Shown here in pieces: positions 44,652 to 55,290 of a stretch of 64,000 nucleotides of DNA. Positions within the stretch are counted from its first letter, which is position 1, and the number at the start of each line of letters is the position of its first letter. The position numbers were made by a program, and so were the translations under genes. Under the pieces are notes generated by a model, which saw only the letters and a program-made list of their open reading frames with translations, made no database searches and was not told the DNA's origin. The stretch covers positions 156,643,599-156,707,598 of the forward strand of contig NC_135502.1 in assembly GCF_052857255.1 (NCBI RefSeq), in the 5' to 3' direction. The stretch is from Amblyomma americanum (lineage: Eukaryota; Arthropoda; Arachnida; Ixodida; Ixodidae).

Positions 44652-46318
44652 TCAGGCTGTCGCTTGAGCTCTTGTCTCCACTGTCGACGAAAAAGTGACT
44701 GCACACGTCAGAGCTGTCGCAGGCCTTTCCTCCTTTGGATGTTCTTCACCGTCGAGCATCCTCCACTCGGGATCGGGGTCTTCGACACCTCTTGCACCCG
44801 TAATGTTTCCCAAGATGAGATTGTAAATGGGTTGCTCTATGCATTTTGCTACAACCTGTCCAGTATAATATGGCGTGGACACTAGAATCCTTGCTTCAGA
44901 AAGGTACCTCACTGTGCTATCTACAAGAGTGACGGCCGACGCTTCCCCTGTAAGATCATAGTCCTTCACCAGGCTTCTACGAACCAAGACTGTGTTGGCT
45001 CCGCTGTCTCTAAGCACCAATATAGGACGGTCCCCTATTTGCCCAACGACAACTGGCATTGCTGCTTTCGACTTGGGTGTTCCACTCACTGCCTCATTTT
45101 CCAGCGGCGTTTGCTCTCCTTTCAGCTGTGGAACTTCGGATGGCGTGACAAGTTGTACCCTTGAGTCGACAACGCATGCAGCTCGGTCCTGCGTTCTGTA
45201 TCGGCACTCATCTAGAGTATGACTGCTCCTCTTACAGCCTTGACACACAACCTGTGTTTTCTGGGCAGCGCTACTAGTCCGACAGTGAGCTGCTCGGCGT
45301 CCCACCTTGCCGCAGCGAAAACACCTTACTGGCGCCTTAGATGAACCGCCATATACTCTTGGATTTGCCGCATCTGTCTCTAGGACCTTTTGGGTTTCCT
45401 CCTTTGCCTTACTCAAATTTCTTATCCCTTGAGCCTCGACGAATTGATCAGCAGTGTCGGCGAACTCTTCCAACGAACACAACTTTCTTTCCTTCAGGAA
45501 TAGCGCCAGCTTTGAGCTGCAACACGCTAAAAATTGCTCTGTGATCAGCTTGTCACGTACCCCTTCAAAACTCTTTTCTGAGATTTCACATATCAAGCCA
45601 CCTGTCAAAATAGTTGGTCAGCCTCCAGGAAAACTGCATCGCGGTTTCCGAATCCTCAGGTTTCGCGGTGCGAAATCTCTCACGAAAACCCTCTGCCATA
45701 AGCCTGCATCTTTGGAGGAGTGCCTTTTTTTACTTTCTCGTAGTCCATGAAATCAGCAGCAGGCATCCTTCCAAAAGCATTCAGCGCCTCTCCGACTAAA
45801 CACATGCTCAATGCCGTGGCCCGTTCACAGCGCTCCCAGACTTGCCCCAAACCTATCCACTCGAATCGTTGTAGATATGCATCCAAATCATCTCTCTTGT
45901 CATCAAAAGGAGCCATCAGCTTCCTTGGGCAAACTCTGGCTGGTCTAGAAGATTCTGTACCCGCTAAGGAACGCTGATCATTGTCCGTGATCTCCGCATA
46001 TCCTCCCGCGACATGCGCCTGTTTCCACAAAATAAACTCCTTCTCCCGTTCTATCCTTCTTTTCTCCTGTTCTGCCTCGCGAGCTCTTCTATCTGCCTCG
46101 CGAGCTTTTTTTTTCTCTTCTCGCTCTTCCGCCTCGCGAGCTCTTTTCGCCTCGCGTTCATCTGCATCACGAGCGTCTGCGCGTGCTTGCGCCCTTTCCA
46201 CTCTCTGCCTATCTGCCTCCTCTTTCTGCCTCTTTCCCACCTCGTCATATAGACGCAACGCCTCTTCTTTGCTTAACTCCAGCTTGAGCGGCAGCTCTAA
46301 CGTTTTTGCCATATCCAT
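44652..46318 (-). pseudogene. Gypsy gag-protease with SCAN-like domain, frameshifted
   Basis: The N-terminal part (46318-45680) begins MDMAKTLELPLKLE and has a long Arg-Glu-rich coiled coil, then KLMAPFDDKRDDLDAYLQRF. A shift at an A run near 45710, a stretch read as GFRERFRTAKPED, and another shift near 45605 lead to the frame 45608-44652. That frame has a SCAN-like helix region (EQFLACCSSKLALFLKE), two CCHC-type knuckles (CFRCGKVGRRAAHC and CQGCKRSSHTLDEC) and a protease motif (LVLRDSGANTVLV). It ends with a TGA at 44652, shortly before the integrase. The RT and RNase H that should lie between are absent. Confidence 0.85.
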
Positions 46319-46395
46319 ACATTCTGCCGTCGATCCGAGATCCGAGACAAAGCGAAAAAGGAAATGTATCCTGGCACAGGCTCACCACTTATCTT

Positions 46396-47252
46396 TGTCA
46401 CGGATCTTTCCGGAGAACACTCGGACCGAAAGAATGAACTAGGCGACGGGCATACCCACATAAACGCACATTTAATACGCCCTACGTGACACACACACTA
46501 GAACACAAAACTAACAAAACTAACACAAAGCACACAGCCTATAAATACACACGACCCGAGCACACTGCCACTAGCGTCTACTACTAGTGTTCTACTATTA
46601 GCGGTCGGCGTTCGTGCTCACGGTTGGTTCGGTGCGGCTGCGGCGTTGTATGGATCCAGTAGGCGGCGTTCGCCGCGATGGCATGGCGTCGTTGGCGGTG
46701 TTCAACGCGCTTGGGCTGGCGTCGCTGGCTGCGTCGTACAAGCTCCAGGTCCAAGCGCCCATGGAGATGAAGCCTGTGTCGTTGGCGTGGGGGCACCACC
46801 CGGATGGGTGGCAACAGCGCTGGAGACACCCCTGGCCGTAGCAGGTGGTAGCGTCTTGTGTTGACTCCCCGGAATGGGCTCAGGCACGGCAGGAGGTGCA
46901 CGATGCGGAGTCGTAGAACGCGAGCTCACCTGAACAGTAGCCCACGTCGCTCTCTTCAAGCCGATGTGTCCCTGACCCGCTGGAGCCTCCGCTTCTCTGC
47001 TGTTCCCCTTAAGTCCCTCGCTCTCACTTGCCCTTTTATAGCCTCGGTGTTAGTCCACGTAAGCCTTGTCGTCATCTTCTCTTCTCCACCAATCACCTCT
47101 CTCCACCTCCCCGAATGTTTCTCCACGAATCACCTCTCTCCACCTCAACGAATGCTTCTTCTTCATCTTCTTTATTCTTCGAATAATTCGCGTCGTCTTG
47201 TTCACACCTTTTTCCTTTAAAATTTAATTCAGGCTCCTTAATATATGTGACA
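46396..47252 (-). repeat. 5' LTR of 5.4-kb Gypsy element
   Basis: Homologous to 41887-42744. In minus sense it lies directly upstream of the primer-binding-site-like segment and gag. Both LTRs carry a CpG-rich central part with GGCGTCGYTGGCGGYGTTC-like repeats. Confidence 0.85.
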
Positions 47253-47770
47253 CTGCAGTCGAAACACAACTTGACGGCCTATATCTGGCAAAGCCGACGC
47301 TATGGGTTAGCGACAGGTGTGGGATGATGAATGGTTGAAACAGCCTTGGCGACCTGTTCATTAAGTTGGCGCAGAAAAAGAGCCAGACATGGGGGTGGGT
47401 ATTGGGGATGTTACGAAAGTGACAGCTCTCGATCAGATTCTTGAATGAATTCTTTAATGTGCTGCATCTGCACGGACTGGCTAGCTGAAGCCGTCGGCCC
47501 TGCCAGTGACTGAAAGTGTGTTCGGCGTAGTGTGTTCGCAAGTCAGAGCATTGTATTTGCATACGTAGTTCTTGGGTACTTTGACATAATCTGCCGACAT
47601 CGTCAACAGAGCTACGTTTTGCACTGACCAGATCTGAAAGGTGTCAGAGTGGAGACTCTTGAGGGCATGAGTGACCTTATCGGCGTCCGAAATGTGTGCA
47701 TTCGGTAATTTGCACAGGTCGATGGCATCCGCGAAGTAACTGTTAATGGACTTGTCCACCTCTTGTCACA
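47253..47770 (-). pseudogene. Older Gypsy gag relic
   Basis: The minus-strand frame 47759-47481 (INSYFADAIDLCKLPNAHIS, DADKVTHALKSL) resembles the gag segment before the zinc knuckles in some Gypsy elements (VDPTMSEEDKLRHL type). A shift near 47755 separates it from an upstream frame of unknown identity. It probably belongs to the same old element as 41090-41886, which lies beyond the inserted 5.4-kb Gypsy element. Protease and RT are not seen between them, so the old element was already deleted or this link is wrong. Confidence 0.5.
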
Positions 47771-48589
47771 CGCGTGCGAGCGTTCTGCGGCGCGAAGTTT
47801 CCAAAAACCAGAGGGCCGAATACCTCTGAGCAGTTAGTCAGGGAGGCAGACCGATTTGAGACGTTCATTGCCCGGTCGAGATTAGAAACCACGTTGATGG
47901 GTTTTCTACCTGCATTGCATTTGAAGTGACCCTTTAAATTAATGTATGAAGGAACGTTATCTCCTGTGCCAACTGTAAATGTTAAAAAATCTCGAACTGG
48001 ACAGCATACCAAATGCTTTTTTTGCGTAGGCATGTGGCATGAGTCGGCATTATGTGATCATTATAATAAAAACCTCACTTGAGCAGAAACGGGTAACTAA
48101 TAACTGGCTTACTGCTAAGGTGACCCCAATACCTCAGTGCACAATACTGCAAACAAGCTGCAAGTTTTCATATAATAGGCCAATCTATTTAAATTGCGCT
48201 TTTTGCAAATGCACTGTATACAAATATTGTTAATCAACAAAAGCTTTTTTTCAAATAATCATTGTTTTCTCAAAAAACTCAACTGTATCACAACAAGTAG
48301 AGGCAGCCAATCACTCTGTGAAGACTTTGAATGATAATAAACAAGTCGATGTGCTACTATGGACCTTTCCGTGCATTTAGACAGAGTAGAAAAGAGATAA
48401 ATATTTAACAGGCTAATAATAGTGAGAAATAAACATCAATTTCTGCACTTGAAAACACAAGCCGAATCGGCAGATCTAGGTTTGTGGAAATCAATGGTAT
48501 ACATCGAAATTATTAAGTTTGAACTCCGGTGTGCTTCAGGAAACCATATTGCGTCCGTTCTCTTTAAATGATAAAGTGACGAAGTAGAC
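47771..48589. other. No recognised gene
   Basis: A minus-strand open frame at 47743-48033 has no recognised domain. The remainder is AT-rich and unassigned. Confidence 0.3.
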
Positions 48590-48954
48590 GAAGCTGGCAG
48601 AGGTGCGGAACGGAGTGGCGTCGAAAAAGCAGTTTCAGTTGTGGTCGAGCGCATGATCAGCAGTTTCACGCTGGTGTTGTCTGATATTATTGCAATTCAG
48701 GCTATTTCTCAACCTCAACTTGTAGTTCCACGAGCACCATCTTCACAACAAGCGTCCCTGTAAGTATTTCTCGTCACACTCTTTGCACTAATGATGTAGA
48801 AATGGCTTGTCCTGCGCAGGAGCGTCGTGCTTCAACCTCTCCTTCCAAGTCCTCTGTTCCCCAGCTCAAGACCAAAAAAGGGCGCCCTAGACTGTCTTCC
48901 AAGTCAGATATGCTAGAAGAGGCTGTTTCAGCCTCTATTCTCGAGTAGGCATCA

Positions 48955-49610
48955 TGGCGGGTGTAAAGGTTCTCCACTGTAATTGCCGCTCTATTGCATC
49001 TTCTCTTTATTATACATTCTTCTATCTTTTCATAACCTAGATATTGTAGTCTTGCAAGAGTCTTGGCACTCTCTTGGTAAGTCATTTTCTTTAAACAAGT
49101 TTAGTTTTCCGTATGGACCGCATATATGGTAGGGGCGGTGGGCTGCTGACCCTGATTTCACCAAAATTGTTTCACCGGGCATTAATAACTAAAAAAAGTA
49201 ATGAATTCTGATTACGAGCTTCTAGCTATAGATCTCACTTTGCCACACGGTTCTACTGTCACTGTCGCAAACGTCTATTTGCTAAATGGAGTATGCAGAG
49301 CTGACCACCTAGACAGCTTACTTGCAATCTCTAGCAGGGTAATCATTGCTGGGGACTTCAACTGACATCAAGTCGTCAGGGGTTCCTATACTGATTCACA
49401 AGGACATATGGTATGGGCATGGATTTCGGCAAATGATGTGCGGTGTTGCAATTCTCGGGCCATAACCTTGATCCGCAGACACTCGCGCTCAGTTATAGAT
49501 TTGTCCTTGGCAGCAAGAGGAGTAGGTATAGATCCATGGTCCACAATTATCTGTGGAACACCTAGTGACCACCTGTCAATTACTTTCAACGTAATGGTGA
49601 GCCCACTTTG
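48955..49610 (+). pseudogene. I-like LINE endonuclease relic
   Basis: An APE-type endonuclease in several frames: VKVLHCNCRSIASSL, then IVVLQESWHSLG, then YELLAIDLTLPHGSTVTVAN and VIIAGDFN (followed by a stop where the family usually has a Ser or His), and finally GTPSDHLSITFNVM. The Asn, Glu, Asp-Asn and Ser-Asp-His motifs are each recognisable, so decay is mainly by stops and shifts. Confidence 0.75.
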
Positions 49611-49966
49611 AGATCATGGTTATGCCTGAAAATTAATCTTGCTGTCTACAAACATCTTTGCACGCCTCCCTTACATCTGATCCTTGTTCATGTAGGTCCG
49701 ACAGGGCTCAGCGAGTGTTTTCTTCAGTTTTAAAGGCTACGGAGAGCTCCCAGTTCACTGTGCGTTCTGCTATTTGCAATAAATCGCCATCCCCATGGCG
49801 GAATGACGCGTGTGAGACAACTTCCCTTCGTAGGAAAGCAGCGTGGAGGACGTTTTCGCATAATCAGAGCCCTGCAAAATGGTTGAACTACAAATATTTC
49901 TCGGCCTCGTTTAAATGAAGCATAGCAAAGGCAAAGGATGACTACAATCAAATTTTGAACACATAG

Positions 49967-51339
49967 TTGTCGAACCCAAAAAATAGGAAGGCTTTGTATC
50001 GTTTTATGGAACAGAATGTGAACTCATCAGCCATGCAGTTAACCAGCTCGGTGGTGCTCTCTCCACACGAGGCGAAAGATGAGTTAGAGCGAATTGCTCA
50101 AGGGTTTGCTTCACGTTTTCAGGAGCAGAGTAGAATCACTTTGTTCGCCCCCTACCCCTGGTCAGACTTTGTTTTGGTTGAAAATTCAGAGCTAACAACT
50201 GCAGTTTCTTTAATGCAATCCTCAGCTCCGGGTTGGGATAGTGTTACGGTCAGAATGTTGAAAATCTTAGCGCAAGACTTCAATTCGGACGTCATCGATC
50301 TGGTCAATATATCACTGGAAACTGCACGGTTGCCGCACTCCTTGAAGGTGGAGAAAATAATATTGCTATTAAAAGGTTCAAAGAAATGCTTCCATATTGA
50401 TAACATTTGGCCGATAGCTCAAACAATCAATTTGGTAAAGGTCATAGAAATAATTGTGCACAGCCACCTATCCCGGCATGATTCAGAAGTAAACGCATTA
50501 AGTTCTTCCGAGATTGGCTTTCTCCACGTATGATTCATTTCGTCTGCCCATGTCGATTTAGAGAGCACAGTCTGCCTTTGTATGCTCAGGAAAGAAGAAT
50601 CGGCATTAGTGACGCTTGACATTGCTAAAGCGCACGAGAGTGTTGAATATACGATCCTTCTCACTAAATTGGCATTATTACACCCGCCGTGCTACATTTA
50701 TACATAGATCCGCGAATTTTTAACAGGACGGCAGTTCTTTTGCTTGCCCAAACCAGAGGCGTGCCACAAACTTCTGTACTTTCGCCACTTCTATTCAATC
50801 TGCTGATGTGCGACATTCCAGTACACCCTGATGTTAGTGTATATGTTTATGCAGATAACATAGCCTTCTTTGCTTCTCTAGCAGACATTCATGCCCTATA
50901 TCGTTCTCGCCAGAATTACGTCAATGCGCTCGAGGTTTTGCTGGATACATTAAATTTGGTATTAAATGTGCACAAAAGCAGCGTGCTAGTTTTTAAAACC
51001 AACATGCCTCTATACATATCGCTACATTATCGCTCGGACAGCATACCTCATGTAGAATCGTTGAGGTACCTAGGCGTCATTTATGATGCCACTATGGATT
51101 GGCGGCCCCACATCAAGACTAATGTTGAGAAAGGTGACCGTGCACTAGGTGGGCTACTGCGGATAAGTAATAGGAAATTTGGCATGCGCCGGGATCAGCC
51201 TTGTACTTCTCTACAAAGCCTATGTCAGACCAAATTGGAATTTGGCTGCATACTTTTCCCTGGCTCCTCTAAATATAAGCTTCATTCGTTGCTGCTGTTA
51301 GATAGGCGCGCACTGTGTCTCTGCCTAGGTCTTCCTTAA
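49967..51339 (+). pseudogene. I-like LINE reverse transcriptase relic, YADN box
   Basis: The first part (49967-50533) has SSAPGWDSVTVRMLKIL and ends at a TGA. A bridge (50540-50690, with ALVTLDIAKAHESVEY) leads to the open frame 50689-51339, with TRGVPQTSVLSPLLFN and a catalytic box VYADNIAFFA. The expected box is YADD, so one catalytic Asp is Asn. ESLRYLGVIYDATMDWRPHI and KLEFGCILFPGSS follow. This is a typical I/Jockey RT palm and thumb. Confidence 0.8.
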
Positions 51340-51659
51340 TCAGTTTCCACCGCAGTTCTGTACTTGGAGGCTCGTATTCCCGAACTTAACTCCCGCTTTC
51401 ACCTTTTAACTGTCAGGACTTTTTTACGGGCATTTGCGTCGGCTCCTGGTGTGGTTATACCTGTTTTCGTCTCGCACCTAGCCCTCTTTCTCACTCCTCA
51501 TTAACCAAGGTTCCACCTCCTTCAAGTTGTATTTACTCAGAACCTTTAATCCAACATTGGTGTGGATCTCAATTTTTTATGCAGAGTTGACTGGGCAGCG
51601 TCCCCTGTGGATACTGCTTTTATATATATATTTCCACCTAATCCGAAGCATCTGCCTGC

Positions 51660-52100
51660 AAGGACATTAACTGTACTCGTCTTTGCTCCCCTTGCTCATT
51701 ACCCGCGACATGCTGTGATAGCTACAGATGCGTCTGGGGCCCACCGGAAGTCAGGGGTTCGTGTTTTTTTAGAGTTTCGTGGAGTTTTTCGGTTAGAGTC
51801 CCGGATTACACAACCATATTTCTAGCAGAGTTTATGGCTCTTGGGCTGGCCGCATTGGAAATTTCGACAACTGTTTCTCAGGGGTTATTCCTCTCAGATT
51901 GTCTCTCTGTTTTGTTTGCGCTGGAGTCCACAGGAAACGCCTTTTTAGGACGCTCACAAAGGTTTTTTTTATTTCTGGATGGCTGAAAAAGGTGCGCTTC
52001 GTTTGGAGAACAGGTCACAGCTGTATTTTACAGAATGATGCAGTAGAATGGCAAAGTCAGCTCTAAATGCACCAGTTGCATGTAGCGTCCCTAATCTTGT
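51660..52100 (+). pseudogene. I-like LINE RNase H relic
   Basis: IATDASGAHRKSGVRVFLEF carries the first catalytic Asp. The following segments (AEFMALGLAALEIS, LSDCLSVLFALESTGNAFL) can be read in another frame. Then a segment near 52050 reads AKSALNAPVACSVPN, the usual end of the domain. At least two shifts are present. Confidence 0.65.
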
Positions 52101-52127
52101 TCTTTTCGGTACGACTCGATTTCAGCG

Positions 52128-52967
52128 TTGGGATACATCAGTAACGAAACAGAGGATAGGGAAGCGAGCATCCCTTATTACATTCGCCAAACCGTCAGGG
52201 TTTGCCTCCTACCAAGGAACATGTACCCAAACTTGCACACGGCAAGGCGCGCTGCAAGGGCAGAATATGTAGAAAAGCACCTCGCGAATGACAAAAACGT
52301 CGTATATACGGATGTGGCCCTACACCCGTGGAACACAAACTCTAAAGAACACAGAGTTGCATCAGTGGTGGTGAACCAAAAAGGTGACATGATCACCTGC
52401 GCAACACTGAGAAGCGGCAGGGTATCCGAGGGAGAAAAAGCTGCCGTAGTTCTAGCGGTAGCGGAAGGGTACCGTAGGAACGAGTCGCTCAGAATTCTCA
52501 AGGACTCAAAAACGGCATGCAGACACTACACCAACTGTAGAGTCAGCAAAAGGGCGCTGCGCATAATCCTCCAAGCAAGGCCCCCGAACACACAAATACA
52601 ACATAAGATTTTCTGGGTATCGGGACACGCCGGAGTGAAGGGGAACCAGAGGGCCGATGATCTAGCTCGCGAGCTTACTAACCGAGCGGACACATCAACG
52701 GGATCGGAACCCACCACGACGGTGGAGCCAAAGTTCGTCGAGATACTGAATTATCACAGAGGCAGGAGAATAACGTATCCCCCGCCGCACCCACTCTTAA
52801 CACAATACAAAGCAGTCGGCTGGCGAAGACTGCCGACAGGCCCTTCTACAACTTACACTCCACAAAATGTATCCGAACCAATACGCGGACATATGCACGT
52901 GGTGCGGGGCAACCCCCACGTTATACCACATCACATGGGAATGCAAGAACAACTTCTCCTTCCATAA
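52128..52967 (+). pseudogene. LINE RNase H domain, long open frame
   Basis: A 279-codon open frame, mostly from the inserted LINE. RNase H motifs are intact: Asp in VVYTDVALHPW, Glu in SEGEKAAVVLA, Asp in LKDSKTACRHY and Asp in GVKGNQRADDLA. This domain would degrade the RNA strand of an RNA-DNA hybrid during reverse transcription. A shift near 52880 moves the Cys-His tail (ADICTWCGATPTLYHITWEC) to another frame. The frame's first residues belong to the host LINE, so the ATG is not native. No RT precedes it, so the copy is not autonomous. Confidence 0.7.
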
Positions 52968-53215
52968 GTTAAAAGAGCCCAATGCGGAACAGCGGGAGGG
53001 CCCGCTCACCAGCAGCGAGCTGTCGGTTTAAAGAAGACTAGTGCAGCAAGCATGCGAGGTGGCACAGCTCAGTGGGGCCCTGGAACTAGGGAACCAACCG
53101 CCGGATCAACCGGGATTTCTGCCCAAGGGAAGAAGACATCCGGAAGCGGCTAAAACCTCTGCTTAATAGAGCAATAAAAGTTTTTTCATCCTCCTTCTCC
53201 TCCTCATCGTTTTCA
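52140..53215 (+). mobile_element. 5'-truncated LINE 3' end with RNase H, nested
   Basis: The host LINE protein reading breaks near 52140 and resumes near 53217 (NDPLLYTLEYQHLMYPWKAR). The insert holds an RNase H domain, a Cys-His tail and a 3' end with GCAATAAAAG then TTTTTTCATCCTCC. It is on the same strand as its host. Exact borders and target duplications were not resolved. Confidence 0.7.
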
Positions 53216-53216
53216 G

Positions 53217-53640
53217 TTTATGACTGCCACGTGCAACGATCCCTTACTCTATACTCTTGAATACCAACATCTCATGTACCCATGGAAAGCTCGTGCGTGT
53301 AAAACCCTGCAGTGTGAAGTAGCGATGACACTCATGCGGTGCAGGATTCCCCGTTTAAATCTTTACTTATTTAGATGCGGGTTCAGTCCCACAAAACCTT
53401 TGTGCGGCCGGTGGTGAAGTAGAGAAAATGGAGCATTTCCTACTCTCTTGCCGGAGGATTGCGCATCAGAGGAGAGCACACCTAGTAATTTTCATTAGGA
53501 AGTTTGGTCTCAGTTTGTCGGTTCCCCACCTCCTCTCTTTCGTCGCGTGCGCCAGGGGTTTTCCATTGCATCAAGTTTGCGAATACTCCCACAATTATAT
53601 TACAGCTAACGGCAGATTCCCTTGCTAATTGTTTACAAAA
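53217..53640 (+). pseudogene. I-like LINE ORF2 C-terminal tail
   Basis: The tail following RNase H in the host LINE: WKARACKTLQCEVAMTLMRC, then RIPRLNLYLFRCGFSP and, after a shift, EKMEHFLLSCRRIAHQRR-type sequence. It shows that the insert at 52140-53215 split one original ORF2. Confidence 0.7.
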
Positions 53641-53911
53641 TTTCCGCTTTCAAAGGAGCGTTTTGGTATTTACATATATTTATTTAATTCTCAGATATTC
53701 TCTCCTGATATTTTGTTTCGTTCTTTTCTCTTAAATTACTCTGGAATTTCACCCGAAGCACAATGATTAGCCTGACACCAGTTTACCCTATTCAATGGGG
53801 TCTCCCAAATGAACCCTGGCCAATCCCTGTCGCGGGTATGTGCCATGTCCCCAAGGCAACAACAAAAACAACGGAGCGTTTGCCCTAAGCGAGCTGCCAC
53901 CAAAATCCTCT

Positions 53912-54470
53912 CTTTTACCGTTCATCTCACCTCATTCTTCGGCTGGTCGCCACTTAACATTTGATGAAGCTTCTGGGTAATTATCATCGGTATCCTGCTC
54001 CTGGGGCATCGGCGTCCTGCGTGACCCGTTGTCGTCGGCCGTGAGTTTTTGGCCAGCGTCGCCCGGCAGTGCTCCATCTTTTCTGACCCGAAGCGACCTG
54101 GTCATTGTTGCCTCTGCGCCGGCCCTACCCAGACCACTCGACACAATGAACTGAACCCGACTCAAGGACCCGACCTAGCCCCCAGCGACCCGAGATGCCG
54201 CTTACATGTCAAGACAACACACCCCTGTCCATGCCGTTCGGCGCGTCCTGGGGAATCGGCCGTCGGCTCCTGGCTACCTGCGGCCCGAAAGATTCGCGAA
54301 CCAGGAATCATTCAGCCTTGCCCTTCATTGTGGTGGTCAGCAGCTCAACATTTCCTTCTCACTGTTCAACCATTCTCTCAAGCCAATCACCATTTCGCAC
54401 CCATTACCAAGCCCATCGCCATTATCTCTCTGAGATCGTTCATCGCGCCTCATTCTTCGGCTGGCCACCA
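53912..54470. repeat. About 44-bp direct repeats flanking GC-rich segment
   Basis: 53912-53955 and 54427-54470 are similar. Both contain CGTTCATC and the identical CCTCATTCTTCGGCTGG followed by CCAC or CACCAT. Roughly 470 bp of CpG-rich sequence without recognised coding lies between. The second copy runs directly into an RT segment (INDIASDIN). The first may be the same LINE RT region, which would make the pair a long target duplication or a local duplication. Confidence 0.5.
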
Positions 54471-55290
54471 TGTAGCAGAATTAACGACATTGCTTCCGAC
54501 ATTAATAAAGTGGTTACAGTGAGACGTTTTGCCGAAGAATGCCTGCTCCCTTGTATGATAAATATAATAGTTAACAATATAGTACCTAATGAATCACGCG
54601 CAGCCGTTGAAAAATGGCGTCAAAGATAAAAATGAAGATAAATGAAAAAAGCAGTTTTGCGGGTCACGAACAAGACCAAAGTAACAGCGCTGCTCGACCG
54701 TACATGTAAAACCCTGAACAATCTGGCAATCCTCATTTCTGTAGAATTAGGGTGGAGAAATTACATACTGCTGACATCGGCCAAATTAACAGCCTGTCGA
54801 GTTTATGTGCGACCAACATTATAATATGACAGCATTATATGTGACCCCATCGAAAGTTAATTAATAAAAAGAATTGAAAGCGTGCACACAAGAGCAAGTC
54901 GATTTATAATGTTTGGACAGAAACGTATTGTTCACTGTTACAGAGAAACCGCGTCAACTTATGCCACCTCTAGCCGAACGGCGCCAATTGTCGAGGTTAA
55001 AAGTTTTATTTCGGCGGTCCAGAAATTCCCACAATGTCAGTAGTTTACCTTACCTTGTCTCCAGAAAATTGAAACCCCAGAAAGGGAGTAATTTTTACAA
55101 AACCCGAGCGAACGCATTAATGTAATTCCTCATTCTTAATTTTCAATCACGAGAGCAGAATACATTGATCTACCAGCAATTTTCTAGCAGTCTAGTGCGT
55201 TAATGACATTTTGGAAAGCTTTCTCCACCTCACACTGAAGTTTTTCGTCAATGCAGTACCTGCTTTTTTTCGATTTGGTAATTGTACATA
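54471..55290 (+). pseudogene. CR1/L2-like LINE RT C-terminal relic (FAEE box)
   Basis: The frame reads RINDIASDINKVVTVRRFAE, with the catalytic box FAEEC where FADDC is expected, then NESRAAVEKWRQR. Next come AVLRVTNKTKVTALL (54642-54824 open), SAKLTACRVYVRPTL and RIESVHTRASRFIMF, the thumb of a CR1/L2-like RT. The protein end and part of the 3' untranslated region reach about 55290. Stops and shifts are frequent. Confidence 0.65.

Larger units (their letters stand above)
41887..47252 (-). mobile_element. Ty3/Gypsy element with 858-bp LTRs, RT and RNase H deleted
   Basis: A 5.4-kb minus-strand element with LTRs at 41887-42744 and 46396-47252. Both begin TGTCAC and end GTGACA in plus sense. 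Candidate TSDs are CTCCA before and CTGCA after (4 of 5 bases). After the 5' LTR (46396-47252) a primer-binding-site-like TGGTGAGCC is seen. GAGAGAGGGGGCC precedes the 3' LTR. Gag with SCAN-like and CCHC parts plus a protease motif runs into the integrase N-terminus within about 35 bases, so RT and RNase H are missing. The two LTRs are similar, so the insertion is fairly young relative to its surroundings. Confidence 0.85.
48590..53880 (+). mobile_element. I-like LINE with EN, RT and RNase H, interrupted
   Basis: The element starts with the end of an ORF1 (FTLVLSDIIAIQAISQPQL, then KKGRPRLSSKSD, about 48660-48946). ORF2 follows as endonuclease (48955-49610), RT (49967-51339), RNase H (about 51660-52100) and a C-terminal tail (53217-53640). 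The 3' end near 53880 has GGCCAATCCCTGTCGCGGG then CCCCAAGGCAACAAC. A second LINE's 3' end (about 52140-53215) is inserted after the RNase H part. Stops and frameshifts are common. Confidence 0.8.

Noticed and set aside
45981..46442. Plus-strand Ser/Arg-rich open frame
   Set aside because: It is the shadow of the Arg/Glu-rich coiled coil of the minus-strand Gypsy gag.
41882..47257. Exact 5-bp target duplication for the 5.4-kb Gypsy element
   Set aside because: The flanks are CTCCA and CTGCA, one mismatch, so I list it only as a candidate.
47743..48033. Minus-strand open frame next to the old gag relic
   Set aside because: It overlaps the gag frame by a shift but its sequence matches no gag segment I know, so it was not annotated as gene.
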